Assembly (NCBI RefSeq): GCF_901933205.1
Contig: NC_044571.1
Span: forward strand, 9,897,420-9,961,419
Direction: 5' to 3'
Origin: Camarhynchus parvulus
Lineage: Eukaryota > Chordata > Aves > Passeriformes > Thraupidae
Length of the DNA: 64,000 bases
Part shown: positions 48,601 to 62,894 of the stretch, piece by piece
How the letters are laid out: each line of letters begins with the position of its first letter
Numbering within the stretch: the stretch's first letter is position 1
Made by a program: the position numbers and the translations under genes
Notes under the pieces: model-generated
What the model was told of the DNA's origin: nothing
Seen by the model: only the letters and a program-made list of their open reading frames with translations
Database searches by the model: none

Positions 48601-51600
48601 GAAAAATGCATAGTCATTCACTAGCAAAAGAGAATGTGGTTGCTGTGGGGGACAAAATATTTGGTTAAAATTATTGCAGCATTCCACATTTCCACTTCAG
48701 TTTTACAATCTCATATATGGCACTAAGGACAAAGAAACAGAAACAAGATGTCCTTTAACTGTACCTCTGATCCACTTTCACTGTAATTCACATTTCCTCT
48801 GTGGTAACCAATCCAACATTAGAAGATACATTCTCTTCACTGTCATCTTCTGCACAGAGCCTTAGGGAAGCTTTTCTTTTGAAAAACATAATGGAGAGAC
48901 AGGCTGATTTCTTTGGGGCATTTTCACTATAGAAACTATGGAATTTTTGATGTCTTTCGCAGGAAATTATCTGCATTATTTTAGAAAGCTCATTTAATGG
49001 CAATATTTAACAAAATCAAATGCACACTTTCTAGTTCAGCAAAACCAGAACAAAATTGATTAGATTGTTGGCATATGACATAGCACATCCCTCAGATATT
49101 TTCTCTGTAAATATTATCCTGAACTATTCAGGATATAAGGTAACAGGGTAGATGGTAAGTGGATCTGATTGCATTATGATGGAAGAAAACCCCACAAACT
49201 CTAATTATACCTAAATTCAAACTTTCATGGTTCCTCTTTTTGTTGGTTTTTGTTTGTTTACTTATTTAATGCATGTCTGTTTTACTTTATTTTTCTCTTT
49301 TTCATCTCCATCTTTGTAGCCTTTTTATTTGGAGCTAAGGAGAAACTCTATGACCTCTTAGCACAAGCCAGAGTTCCACTTTCTGTGCTCATACCTGCTG
49401 TTTGTGCTGTTGATCAAAACCAAAAGGAGGCACTTTGTTGCCAAAGTTCAGGTTTTTGTCATGAGCTCTGTGACATCTCTTGTTTCTACTTCAAGGCCAC
49501 AGGATGGAGAGGGAGCTCTGTGGGCCAGGATGCTTTTGATGTGTCAGGGGTGGCCGGTGGCTCTGTGCAGGCTGCTGGCAGGAAAAGTGTTGCCCTGTGA
49601 GGCACCTCAGCCCCAGAAATTCCAGCCTCTGACCTACAGAACAGGCTTAGTCCTTTTCCACCACAGGGCAATGCTGGAACTGCTCCAGGAGCAGCTGTTG
49701 AGAGGTAGAACAGAGCCTAAGGCTCTTCAAAACCTGGGAACTCCTCCCTCATTACTGTGCCTGAGATTCCCAACCTTATTCATGCCTGCAGGGCGTGAGC
49801 TGAAGTCTCTCGAGCAGAGGTGGCTGCCCAGAAGCACAGATTGTTTGTGCAGTTGCCTGAGCCTTAAGTGCTTTTAATTTGGGCTGTTTGCTCATCTCCA
49901 CCTAACAGAGAAATATCTTTAATAATAGAGCTATATGAATAGAGGAATGAAGAATGGCATTGACATGAAAATGAACAACATAACATAAAGGCAGGTTTTC
50001 CCTCCCTCCAAGTAATTTTCATTAGTGAGAATTTACAGCAGTACAGGTTTCTGCTGTATTACAACAAGCATTAGTATGCACGCTGAATATTTGTGAAATA
50101 ACAACCTCTTCAAGGGTGTACCATTAAACTCTAAGTGCTAGTATTATTTTAAAAGAAACCATATTGCTTTTAACATTTTCATTATGCATAGAAGTCATAA
50201 TGAGGCACAATGCTGTGTTTGCTAATATGTCTCATTTGTATTTTCACAGAGGAGAATTTTAAATATTTATAGCAACAAGTGTTTATGTTCAGGAATTTTG
50301 CTTTGACAATGCAAATGCCTTAAACAAAGTTGAAAGACAATTCAAAGCCTAGGAGTAAAATGTCATTATCTGTCAGCCTTAGATTTTTTGGTACCTCGCA
50401 TGAATCTACAAAATTATACCTGTTTTCACTCTCCTGTGCTTGTTTCTCTGATCCCCATCTAAAAAACACCTGACCCAACAGAGCACCTCAGCAGTGTGGC
50501 AGTGAAATGATTGGTGGCCATTCATGGAAAATGCCTGAAAGCTCAAACTGTCCAAAACTGTGCTTAGTATCAGATTTGTAATCCCACTCTGCTGACAACT
50601 TAACTATTGCTTCTGAAAAGTCCCTTGCAGCACAGGAGAAGGAAAAGGCCTCATGACAACCTGCACAATCCTGCATTATTTAGTACCTATCTGTATAGCA
50701 CAGCTTTGGCTGGCAGGGAGAGTTAGGGCTGAGAAAGGGAGATGCGTGCTGCTGCTTTGAGAAATGCAAATAAGATTAGAGTTGCCAGTGCCTGCTGAGA
50801 GGTAAATTTCTTTTCCAGAAGCTGAACACACCTTTTTTTCTGAAACAGCATCTTTGTTCGTGGGAGCTGCTAGCCTGCATCCATCTGCCACACTTAAACC
50901 CTGGACCTGGTAAATAATCTCTGCACTTTGAGTGCAGCTATGACAAAATATGTAATGTCTTCTTGTTATACATGTCTAATCTTCCTTTGGCAGTGAACCT
51001 GTGGTTTGTCAGCCTGAGTTCCTTTTCATTTATATACTTGTTTTGCTCAGTGCAGATGAGGGCAAAGAGGGGAGTCAGGAGGGGGAATTCAGGGAGTAAA
51101 CAAACTGTACCAAACAGCTGGGGTGATCAATTTGTGAATCCAGATAAAAGATGTCATCTGCTACAGCTCACCTGATGCACAATTGCTGTTCCTGCACTGC
51201 TGGCAGGATTCATGAACCAAGTATTGGACATATCCATACAGTCCAGGAGGGATAAATGTTTGAATTGATAGAGCTATTGCAACCAGCCAATTGCAGAAAT
51301 TATCTATTTGATGATGTGATTTCAGATCTAAAATTTGCTATGGATACCCATGGCCATATTCTATTATGCTTTGCAAATGGTTAATGTTGAGAGCTACTCA
51401 GTCTTCAGCTAGATCAGAAAATCCTTGGCCAGAGGACATAATACAATAATTCTATGGTAAATGCAAGTTTTTCTGGTTTAGTTTTTAATTCAGTATGTAT
51501 CTTTCTTTCTTTTCACTGAAGAACAGCATGTTTTCAAGCAATCTAAGAGATTACCACTCTCCTAAAATACATCACGCTGAAACTGTTAAGCTGAATCTGA

Positions 51601-52894
51601 AATGTGTAATAAATAGGCTTGCTTTGAGGACACTTAAAGGAAGATGGAGATGGTGTATCTCTTTTCAGGCTTTTTGGGAAAAGAGGGTTTGTAATGGTCT
51701 CCCAAGATGCTTGTTTCAGGAAAGTTTCTATTTAAAAGTCAGGCATGCCAAGAATTTTTACATAATCGAGACTGACTTACAAATACCTCAATTATCAATC
51801 AACACAATGAGAATCTATGTTCTGCAGCCTGTCAAATAGCTGGCCTTTACTGCAGAAGCAGTTATTGAAGGAATGGAGAGAAAATAACTAATGGCTGTCA
51901 TAAATATTCTCTACTGGTAACACTTTTTTTTTTCCCCTTCATGGTCTCTTGGGAAAACAAATAAACAGTGAAACTTTTCAGCTACTTCATCCTAGTAGTG
52001 TCAAATGCCAAGATCATGGCTTGCCACTTCTCCTGCCAGAGTCTGGCTATGAATCCATGGAAAACCCTCTTTCCCTGTGTCTAACTGTGTGCCCAGAGTT
52101 GTTGTTGTGCAGCCCTGGCTGCAGACACTTGGGCTGTCCATAGCTGGATATCCTCCCTCACACAGCCAGGTGCAGATCTCTCTCCTTGTTCCTCAGCTCA
52201 CAGTGCAGTCCTTGGCTTTCCTGACAGGTCAGCATCACCTGTTAGCACTGACAGACAAACTGCCTTCTGTCTGGCAAGGACTCTGAGACCCTGGACCTCT
52301 GCAGAGTGCCACGTTCAAGGCAGCCCAACAAAGCCACCAGGCCACTGGGCTGGGAGCAACCAGAACAATATCAGTAACAATTATTAGTCCAGTATTAGTC
52401 TGGGGTCTGCTTCCCCCCTCCTGCTGGGACATGTGTCCTCGGGAGGATTTCAGCTGCTCCTCCTGCAGCCTGCCTTGGAGTGGAGCTGTGGCTTCCCTTG
52501 TGCTTCAGCTTGGGGTGAATCCTCCACTGAGGCTTTCAAAGATGCAGAGCAGAGTGTTCTGGAGAAAGCTCACTTTGTACCTAAGGGCATGAAAGTGTTG
52601 CCATTAACGCCTGTCTGCGTTCCAAATATTTATAAAAGAGTAGATTTAAGATGTGCTAACAGCTTCTGAGAAGTATTGGAATTGCTCACGCTGATCAAAA
52701 CCACTTCCTACAGTACACGTTGTGCTGTCTCCAACTTCCCACACAGAGAGTGTTCCTGTGTAGGTCAGCAATGTCACTGACCCGAAGCAGATGATGTTTT
52801 ATTCTTCTTAGAATGACTGAGACATTCCCACAGGATACATTTTCTCTCTTCTGAGAATTTCTGTGCATTTATGTGTGAAACACTTGTCCAACAG
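45623..52894. other. Mostly unique DNA, no gene seen
   Basis: No supported gene. The first 330 bases (to about 45950) have more CpG than the surroundings and no recognised origin; they do not continue the 16S sequence. One CR1 tail scrap lies at 48473-48513. Overlapping frames at 49250-49877 reach 157 codons but show no domain. Confidence 0.45.
48473..48513 (+). mobile_element. CR1 LINE 3'-tail scrap
   Basis: TGATCCTTGTGGGTCCCTTC followed by CAACTCAGAATATTTCTGTG is the last roughly 40 bases of a CR1 3' UTR. It is very short and its upstream end cannot be placed. Confidence 0.65.
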
Positions 52895-53760
52895 GTAACA
52901 GCCGTGCACAGCCATCAGGTCGCGCATCAGGCCGCTGAAAGGAACGGGTTAACATTTACACCGCCCTGAGTCACACAAGGAGGGTCCCCACATCCCTAGG
53001 GAGGTCAAACTCTCATGACAAGGCTGAAGAGCTGCAGAACGAACATCATTCCTTTTTTCCACCTAAAAAAAAGGAACCTCACCCTAAGGGAGAAACCTGT
53101 GTGTGAGCTGAGACCCACTCCAGCTCCCGGTGCCTCCCTGGGGTTCCATGAAACACCCAAAGTCACCGGGGAAGGGAGCGGGTCCTTCCATGGGGTTCTG
53201 TAAAACACCCAAAGCCACAGGTAAAGGGAGCAGGTCCTTCCATGGGGTTCTGTAAAACACCCAAAGCCACCGGGGAAGGGAGCGGGTCCTTCCATGGGGT
53301 TCCGTAAAACACCCAAAGCCACCGGGGAAGGGAGCGGGTCCTTCCATGGGGTTCTGTAAAACACCCAAAGCCACCGGGGAAGGGAGCGGGTCCCTCCATG
53401 GGGTTCCGTAAAACACCCAAAGCCACCGGGGAAGGGAGCGGGTCCTTCCCGCCTCCCCCGCCCGGGATGTCGCTCCAGGTGCGGGGGGACGCTCTGGCAT
53501 CTCCCGCCAGGTGGAGCAAGAAACCAGGATTAGACTTTCCCGCTTCCCCGTGACTTTTGGTCGTTCCTTTTGGATTTTCTTTTATTTTTGTGATGGTGTC
53601 GTCGTCGTCCGTCCCCTCACCCTACCCCTCCGCCCCCCTCCGCCGCCCTTAATTTTGCCTTTTTCTCAACCCGGGGTTTCAAGGCAACGCTGAGGCGAAA
53701 GGAAGGACTGGAATTTCCTTCTCCTTTAGACGCCCCCGAGAGCGGGTGATGCTCTCTGCA
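52895..53760. other. CpG-rich patch around a minisatellite (candidate CpG island)
   Basis: GC- and CpG-rich DNA in an AT-rich setting. CpG is dense at 52915-52970 and again at 53420-53760, with GTCGTCGTCGTCCGTC and a C-rich pyrimidine stretch near 53610-53650. The middle is a 52-bp minisatellite. It could be a promoter-associated island, but no exon or splice donor is evident next to it. Confidence 0.4.
53133..53449. repeat. Minisatellite, 52-bp unit, about six copies
   Basis: Units begin AAACACCCAAAG at 53151, 53203, 53255, 53307, 53359 and 53411, exactly 52 bases apart. A partial unit lies to the left. Copies are nearly identical; unit 2 is the most diverged, and the end varies between TTCTGTA and TTCCGTA. 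Each unit has GGGGAAGGGAGCGGG, a G-rich block. The unit is not a multiple of three, and long overlapping open frames on the minus strand here are only a by-product of a stop-free repeat. Confidence 0.97.
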
Positions 53761-56700
53761 GTTTGTGTCAGCGATAGAGGGTGGTGGGAAGGGGAGAAGG
53801 CAGGGAACACAATGAGCTGCATAAATCCTCCCTCTGAGTGCATACCGATTACAGCAGGAAAATAAAATTTAAAAATTTAAAAAGGCAGATCGCTCATTTT
53901 GCATTAGTGGGGAAAAGAAAGGTTGGAAAAATCTATTCCTATACACAGCAGCATAAAATTCACATTAACATCTCATTAAGTGTAGATGCACTTAGGGACT
54001 GATCCAAAGGCCATCAAACTCAATGGGAGACTTTCCATTGCCTTCAAATGGGATTTGGATCATGCTGTTAGAGATTGGCAAAAGCTGATATTAACAAAAC
54101 AAAACAAAACAAAAAAAAAAAATCTGACATTACCTAAAAAGCTATAAAAGCATTTCCATTCTTTTTTCTGGGAAATCCCTTTTACAGCTGATCAAATGTA
54201 ATGACAGCAGCCACCTTTATGGGAAAAGCTTCCAGTTAGACTAACATCAACATGGCTGAGGGACAAATGCAAATGACACCACTATTTCACCAAAATTGAA
54301 ATGGAAGTTTCCTTTTTGATCATAATAAATTATCCATCATAGAAGAGGTCAACCTGTAGTGTTCAGAGGTTTATTTAAATGCTATGTAAATACCATTTTA
54401 AAAGGGGAAGAGATAAAAACAACTGAAATCTATGTTAGAGAAACCATATGCTGGTTATGATAATGTTTTACACAGGTCTGGTGCCCTAATATGAGCTAAA
54501 ATAACTAAAATTAACAAGAAAGTACTAAAGTAGACTTTATATGATCAGAACCAAACCAGTTTGTTGTGCATAGTGCATTTAGAGAACTCAGTACATGATA
54601 TCACCTGTAATGACTGTTTTCATGTGTGGAGATGAATAGCAGTACATTAAAAAAAATAAATTATCTGCCTTGGGCAGCTTCAAATTCCTTGACTTTCACT
54701 TACTCTTTTAAAATGCTGCTTCTAGCAGAGACAGTCTGGAGCTCCAGCTCTGATTAGTTTTCTTGTTCAGATGGCCTTAACTGGGACTGTGTTACTTGGC
54801 TGATGACAGAGATGGGCTGAAAATTTCCTGTGTGCATTTCAAAAGAGAAAAAGAAGTGAAATAACAGATATCTAAAAACTTTTGTAACAAGTATTTACAA
54901 ATTGAAACTGACATGTCAAATTGGATGGGTAGAATGCTACTGGAGATTTGAAAGTCTTTCCTAGTTTTACTTCCACTGTGATGTTTTAAATCTCCTTTTC
55001 CTCTTTGTTATCTCCTTTGCTTGTTTCTCTGTTGAACATCATCTTCTTGTTGCTTGGACAAAGCAGTGTGTGAGAACTACATCTTCAGGTATCTCCATGT
55101 CTCTGGCAAACAACCTTCTTGTTCCTTATGTCCCTTAGAACCTAAATTAATACTTCAGTTCGAACAATTTCTGAATTTTTGAGTGCTAGGAAACTCTGGA
55201 TCTAAGACAGGGAAGTGATGTTCTTGTAGGAGTGGCAACTTTTAAAATATTGACAACAAATTAATTTCATAAGAGGAGGAAGGAAGCTGTAGGTATTGCC
55301 CAAAATTTTTAAAATGTGTCTAATTACTACATGCAACAGTTATATCATAATGTTAACATTAAAGTTAGGTGGCAAATGAGAAAGGAATTCCCATAAAGAG
55401 TCATATAGCTGAACTGATTTAATTTTCACTTTTATTCTCCTGTTTCACTCCAACATCTATTTCCATTTTCCTCCTTTTGTTCTTCAAAATATATATAGCC
55501 ATACCATCTTCTCCCTCTCCAACTTTGATTTTTACCTTCATACAGAATGAAAGGGTCTTGTAACAATAAACTATATTTTGAAACACATATTAAAATACTA
55601 TTCAGTGCTTATTAAAAAACAATGTACTGCTTTGAGTATCATTTCATGCTAACAGAGATCAGAAATCTGGCCCTTGGTGAGTACTTTGGAATAACTGCCA
55701 GGAGCTACTAATCTTGTACAATGTCCCCATACATTCTTACAGAAAAGTGATGCCAGGGAAAAAGCTTGAACTGGCATCTGTGTCTGGGATCATATTTTCA
55801 CCTGTCTTGCTTTTCTGGTTGCACTTCATCTCAGCTTTCTTAATCTCATTTCACTCCTTTTTCAGTCGAAGGGGCTGTGCCATTGATTACAGCAAAAGAA
55901 AAGTGTTTTGCAATTGTTTCTTCCTTTTACTTCCTTTGTCCCCTGCTGAAAGCCCATAAACAAAATGAAGGAACTATCAGAAGCAGAATTTCTTAGCTTA
56001 CGGATAAACCATCGATTTTGGTGTTGTAGCCCCCGAAATGTGTCATCCCTGGGAAACAAAGCAGGAAGCATCTGAGGTGTCAGGCACCTCTTTGAACACA
56101 GTTTCCAGGCAGTTTTCTCACTGCAGCTACTGAAGCTCTGTGAGCTCCCCCCTGCTAGACCAGCACCAAACCCCTGTGAGACCCCTGTGAGACCCCCGCC
56201 TGCATCCCCAGCCCTGCCAGGGCCTGGCTGGAGGGAAGCAGAGCTGGAAGCTGCAACATCCACAGAGGATAAGCAGACATGCTTTTTATTTGTCATCATC
56301 CAAGGAGGCTCAATGTTTAAGTGGAGATTTCTGTGGAGAACACTTAAGGATTTAGGTGTTGAGTGCCCGTGTGGAAGCTGAAATCCTTTTGTGAATCTAG
56401 GCATTGGTTAGAAGCTAGCTAAACTTTACACTGTGTTTTTAAAGCAGTTATTGCATGGCTTTATTTTCCACTAGTCTGTGAGGTGCTTACCTTTACTTTT
56501 AAAATTACAGGATAAATTGTTTAGAGATATCAAGCTTTTCTCTAGATTTTTAGGTCCCCCGACAGGGAGCTACATTAAGAAGAAAAAAATGAATGAAAAT
56601 GCTACAGCATCTAAATTAATAATCGTAACAGAATAGAATGTTTCTGTTGGTGGTAGGTAAATCAGAAAACTGATCATTTAACTGCATGCCCAGTCTCTTA

Positions 56701-58295
56701 ATTGAATGATTTGCAAGGAAAGCCCAAACCAAAAAAACCCCACAGCATTTTAAATGCTGCTGTTGCTCTCTTCTGTGGCCATCCAAGCACATGCTGGGCT
56801 TTCACAACAGTGGTAATATTAAATGAGACATTAATTGCTTAGCTAGGCTGATGATGGCATGCTCTCCATGGCTCTGGCCATTTTCTCTCAAAACACAATG
56901 AACATGGAAATGCAGCCCTGATAATGCCAGCTGTTGTCTTTACTTAACGTGAAGCACTATTAGTGAGTCACCCAAGCCTCTTGTAATTATGTTCAGTTTC
57001 TGGTTGTGCTGGCAAACATAAAAGGTTTTCAAATAACAGTGTCTAAATTTCACATCTTGAGAGGTAAATCTATGCCTTAAATAGTTAAGTGGTAAGTATT
57101 GCTTGCTTCTATTAATGTTTTACAGTTCTACCCTGCCTTTGGATGCCAGATAATGGATACTTAACCAGATCCTCAAATACTTCTCTGGGAGAGATAAATA
57201 CCATTATTATCCAGAGCAGCGTAGAAAGGAGAGGTGATCTTTCTAAGTCCATTCATTGAGACAATTTAGCTTGAGAGGCCTGATAACACAGTTATAAACA
57301 CACAAAGGCAGCCTGGCCAACCTCCAGAGTTTTTTTTATTTTGAAGCTAATTTAAAGAAATAATGACAATGACTTAACAATATTTTTTTCTACTTGACTC
57401 ATAGTTTATGAACATTATGAATATTCATTCTTATTTGACTTGAAGACCTAGAAATATCCACTCTTTTAAATTTCAGCTGATAATCTCACAGTTTGACAAA
57501 CTAAGTCTAAAATCCGTGGCTAGATCAGAAATTATTATGAAATATTGGAGATAGCTATTAGACTTGTGTAGGTTTTGAGTCTTTTTCCCCTAAAAAAACA
57601 GCAAATTAAATTTTGCTGTAATCAATGAATTAAACCTAATAAGCTGCCTTCAGATTTAATGCATGTGAAATTTTTAGTCTCAGCTGATGAAGATAGAAGG
57701 AGGTAGTGAGTGGGTGCAAAGTGCTGTGGGCTGTCAGTAAGAAATCCTTAGTGTCATGCTGAAAATCCCATTGCATTAGCCGTGGGGCAAATAACTGAAT
57801 CACATATGACTCAACAGCACTTAAAACCACTCACATAATAATTAAGGTTTTTTTCACTTTTCATTAAAATATATTAAGATAATTTCCAATATAAATAATT
57901 AATATTAATTTATAATTAGACATATTAAACATAAATTCCCATTAATTCATCAATATATATATTATTAATTTGAAAAATAATGCAAATTACTTACAGGTGT
58001 TTACATGCAGGCCCAAACACAGCTTTTCCCTAGACTGGTCATCTATGGATTTAGCTGTTCATAGGTAGTTTGTTGGGCAAATGGTTTTCCTGTGCTTTCA
58101 AGTGTGCCTGTTAATGTGAATAAGTGTGGTGAATATATCACTTTATTGTGTGGTTTTTGTAGAGGAGGACTGAAAGCCTGCCCACTCCTTTTGTATTGTC
58201 AGACTATAATGCTTTTCAAAAACACAAAGTGTTTTCAAATACAGACATTAATAGGAAGGCATGGAGGAAACTAATATTTCAAACCAGTTTGTTAT
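53761..58295. other. Unique AT-rich DNA, no gene seen
   Basis: No supported gene. An AAAAC-type repeat ending in an A-run lies at about 54093-54122, and a strongly AT-rich stretch at 57885-57975. A 180-codon minus frame (56404-55862) shows no domain and overlaps other open frames. Confidence 0.45.
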
Positions 58296-58555
58296 CACAG
58301 AATCATAGGATCATTTGGGCTGGAAGCTGCCTTAAAGACCACCTCATTCCAACCCCACTGCTGTGGGCAGGGATATCTTCCACTAAACCAGGTTACTCAA
58401 ATCCCCATCCAACCTGACCTTGAACACTTCCAGGGGTGGGGCAGCCACAGCTTCTCTGTTCCTGTGCCTCACCAGCCTTACAGTGGAGAATTTCGTCCTG
58501 CTATTTAATCTAAACATGCTCTCCTTCAGTTTAAAACCATTAGCCCTTGTCCTAT
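58296..58555 (-). mobile_element. CR1 LINE 3'-end fragment, minus strand
   Basis: The plus strand starts CACAGAATCATAGGATCATT and continues with TTGGGCTGGAAGCTGCC, CATCCAACCTGACCTTGAAC, CACTTCCAGGGGTGGGGCAG and TTAAAACCATTAGCCCTTGT. That is a CR1 3' UTR and ORF2 end read backwards. The tail is intact; the 5' truncation is near 58555. Confidence 0.93.
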
Positions 58556-61500
58556 ATGATGATATTATTCATTATAATATAATATGATTGTTCATTTTGA
58601 CTTGGGTAATTTCACTTAATTCCATGAGCATCCTTCAAGTAATGAGGAGCTGCTCTTGACAGAGGCAAAGTATCTCGGGGAGCAAAGTGATTAATGGCTC
58701 TTCTCTGCACTGGGCTTTCAAGAGAGCACTGAGAGGTCCAGTTCAATGGTCTCAGTGCCACAGACAAAGGTACCAGGGTAACACTGGAGCAGGGATGGGT
58801 GGATATTAATTCCCCCAAATGAATGGTGGCATATCCCTTCCACCCCACTATCAACCAGAGGAAAGAGCATCACCTTTCATGAGTTTTAGTTCCTTTTTCT
58901 TCTATAATGAGATGAGGAGCCTTTGCTCCTACCTTCATGTCTGCCCTACAAGGGCGCAGTCCAAGCTGCTGGAAAACCTCAAGGCAGGTCTGAAGTACTC
59001 AGTGCCCACATGGTTCTGCTTCCCCAGTGAACTGAAGGTACAGCTTCTCTGAAGTGAAACCCTGGCCTTTCTCCAACAGCCTTAGTCAATAATTAAGTGA
59101 GACATCCTTGAAGGGAGGACATGGAATTTTAAAACCTCAGCCAGTTGCATAGTTTGTCTGTGTTCATGCTCAGGAAGGCCTCAGATGAGCTGACTTGAAG
59201 TATGGAGGCCAAAAGCAGTTTGGGAGAGGTGGGAAAAGGAAAATTCTTTCTTTAGAATCTTTACAAGATTCTGTTAAGAATCTCTACACTCTCGTCATCT
59301 GGAAACTAAACAAGGCAAATTTGACATCTCTAATAAAAATAATGCAATGATCAGTTCAGATAATCAGATCTGGGTTGTTGTCAGGAAATATCCTGGTACA
59401 AATGTAGCTGGGCAGTCCATTGCCAGCATAACTGTGTTTATGTGTACTTTTGGGTTCTACCATTCCCTGGGCCAAAGTGTGTCCTTGTTCTGACGCACAG
59501 CTGATTTCCTAGAAATGCAAGGATTCCAATTAACATTAATTGCTTCTGTTGCCATGCTGCCACCATGTAACACCATTGTGGGAGGAGAGTAAGTTAGTCA
59601 CAATTGTTCTGTGGACAGGAAAGCTGAAGCCTAGGACAGATTGTTAATGGAAAAAGAGCTAGGCACACTTTTTCTGTTGGCTTCCCTTTGGATTTGCTCT
59701 TGTTTTATTCTTTGGTTTTGTATGGTAGAAGAGAAAGGTCAACCAGCACTGCTGTTAAGAATAAATTGTCTTCACTATTTATTCAAATATTCTAAAATAT
59801 ATGTTGATTTAATAGGAGGACATATGAGAGACAAAGTGAGCACCTTTTCCATTAGAAACAAAGTTGATACTATTTATGGTAAGTATCTGAACTAAACTAT
59901 TCTCACAGCAATGGAGGATGTTTTCTTAGTCCATATTTTAATGTAGTCATGAACTGGGTTGTTCTGCTTTAAGAAAGTGACTAAGATGTAAATATGCCTA
60001 TGGTAGAAAATTGAGGAATATTAATCCACGAATTTATGGCCTTAATTGGATTGCATGCTTGCAAATAGGTGAGTGAATCAACAGAACAAAGCAAAATCAA
60101 GATCCCTTAGAAATGCCATAAAATAATGTAAAAGGAGTTTCTACAAAATTTATGTCTTCTTCTGCTGATAGCAAGATTTCATATCCTTTGTAGCTTCTTT
60201 TTCTGTTTCTTCAGTCAGAAAAATCTGAATCTTGAAGGTCTTGCAGCAAAGAACAAAACCAGTTCTGGCTAATCTTTGTTACAGTATTCTTAAGGAGCTT
60301 CACTCATCATTAACAGAAACTAATTGATCTACAATTCTGTCAATACTGCAAATTGAAGTGCACTTTGTGGTTCTGGATTTTATTAATTTATGTGATTCTG
60401 TTTTTTAGTAAATTATCAGTAGGAAAAATGCCATGAAAATAATCCCATGAAAGTTAATCAACATTGCAAAGAGGATGGTAATATTTTCCTAACCAATAGC
60501 AGAGCACAGGACATGACACATACTTCAATAAAAACTGCTGTTCTTCTTGAAAGAAATATTCTGTAAATTATCTAGCAATGTTATTACTGCAATGGCTTAG
60601 AAAATATTTCAAGACTTTGGCTTGGGGGTATGTGTGAGAAGATGGGAAGACAGACTAAGAATTCACATGTGCATTATTATAGTACTTGAAGAAAATTGTT
60701 AAAAGGAGACAAAAATAGGATTAAATCTTCTAGAGATGATTGTTGCTTTCCCCTACGGTCACAAATGTTTTGTACAGCTCTCCCTAACCTGAAGGCAAAG
60801 TTGCTTCTACATAGAGTTAACAATTTGATGTCTGGATCAGATTCAGCCTGACATAACTGGGTTCAGTTCCATCAGCTTCTGAAGAGTTTTGTTCACTCTG
60901 AAAGACTTGGATTTGGATTTGAAGTTCTGGCAGTCACCCGGAAATTATAAAAACTGTTCTTTCATAATTTCTTGTGATCAAGCTTGCATAAATGAAAACA
61001 CTGACAATGTGTGAAGAGGTCCTCAAAATTGAATTTCACTAGCAAGACATTTCTGTGATTGGTTACAAGCTTATTCATCATTCTAATGACTTATTCATGT
61101 GGTAATTAATTTTGAAGACCAAAAGATTCTAGATTTGATAGCCATATAAATTGCAGGAAATATGAATTTTTAAATGCACTTTTTCTAACATGTCCCATGA
61201 TCTTTTGAGTTGACATCACAATGACTACAAATTCTTCACAGAAATACTGGAAGCTGCCAGTCAACATGCTGGCTTTGAAAGAATTTATCTGTTTTTTTCC
61301 ACCCTATCTAGTGATTAGCATATTGTTCCATCCATTTTTTTTCCAACAGAATTGGATGTATTTTTTTTTCCAACAGAATTGAACAAAAGTATGAGTCTTA
61401 AATATTTTATGATTCATGATTCTAATGATGTGATGTGAAGCTAATGACAGATTTTCCTTCTGTTAGTACAGAAAACTTCACATATTCACCTGCAGAACAT

Positions 61501-62894
61501 GAAGCAGGGTTGAGTACAGAAGTGGAAGCACATTTTTGTTTAAATTTGAAAACTCTAATAAAAAATAAATCCTTATGAGAATGTATGATATGAGAGGAGA
61601 GTAACAATAATTATCAGATGGTAATTGATTCTCTTTGAGGGCTTTTCTTTTAGTATTGTTTGTCACCACTGTCTGCAAAAGTAGAGATTCAATATTTCTG
61701 TTACATGTAAATAATAGTAATAACAGTAATAACTAGTTATAGTAAAATTGAAGAAAGATTTCAGGTGGCTTAGTGGTTCTAAGAAACTATCTCAGGAATA
61801 CAAGAACTATGCAAAATCCACTCTGAAATGGGTTCTCCATTAGAACTATAGGCAAATGCTCAGGTAGGGTAAAGAACAGTGCCATTTTCCCAGAAACACC
61901 ATGAAGGAAATCAGCCATTTTACTTTTCATTACCATTTAGTTAAATACTCAACAAGCTATATTAATGACAAGGATGTGACAGGCAGAAAATAAGAAATTA
62001 GGTATGCCACAGAAGCACCTTTCATTGCACTGAAAGAAATGTCATATTAAAAATGCTTTGCAAAACATGCAATATTTGTGACGTAGGTGAGCTGCAGATA
62101 TTCATTTCCCCTTTTTGTGTCCTTCAAATATAGAACTCTAAATGTAGAATTAATAAAGGAGGAAAAAAAAATCAATATATTCTTGCCTACAATCAAAGAA
62201 CAATAAACTGATTAACTAATTGCATTAAGTTTTCACATGCCTGCCCAGCCTTTGAAGCTCATGTCCCATTGAGATGTGCAGTGTAGAAAGTTCATCCTCT
62301 TTTCAGTGCTGTTTTTGGCAGCCTTCAGCTAAAATGGGCTAAACATGGGAACAGCACATCCTTTTAATATTAATCATGGCTCTATTTAAATATACAAAAA
62401 TTACTGAGACTGACAGTTATCTTCATATTTCTGTATCTTAATAAGTAGCCTGGTCTTAATCTTTGCAGCCTTCACAGGGGACAGGAAATGCTCAACACAT
62501 CTAAGACTCCATTAGCTTCATCAAAGGCTTTAATATCATGCTAAATACTCATCACCAGGACCTCAGATTTGAAAATGTTGACCTTTTCCTCCAGTCCAGA
62601 CTATAAATTTGTGGGAAATCAGTGAATTATTTGAAACCATGCCACAAAAACACAGTTGCCAAATCTTGGTTTCATATTCTCATCAAACACAGAGAATTTG
62701 GGGAATTTGGGGAGCAGAGTAGTTGGGGAATTTTTGTACTTCACACAAGATTTTCTCAGGGGTGCAGAGATAGTGCATGATTATATTTATACACAGGATT
62801 TGTATCCTGTGGTTGTGGTTTATAAAATTAACACTGACCAGATCATCAAACTTAACAGGCCAAGCTCAAGGTAAAACAACCTCTGCAGCAGTGA
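58556..62894. other. Unique AT-rich DNA, no gene seen
   Basis: No supported gene. A short tandem duplication of a T-run plus CCAACAGAATTG (two copies, about 26 bases apart) lies at 61335-61382. AT-rich triplet-like DNA with TAATAG and TAATAAC units is at about 61710-61745. Confidence 0.45.

Noticed and set aside
49404..49877. 157-codon plus-strand frame
   Set aside because: It overlaps another open frame, has no domain and no coding-like pattern that I can support.
53005..53519. Three overlapping minus-strand frames of 118-138 codons with repeated Pro/Phe-rich units
   Set aside because: They are translations of the 52-bp minisatellite in all three registers; no single protein frame is favoured.
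55862..56404. 180-codon minus-strand frame
   Set aside because: No domain or homology recognised, and low-complexity Gly/Ser parts; probably chance.
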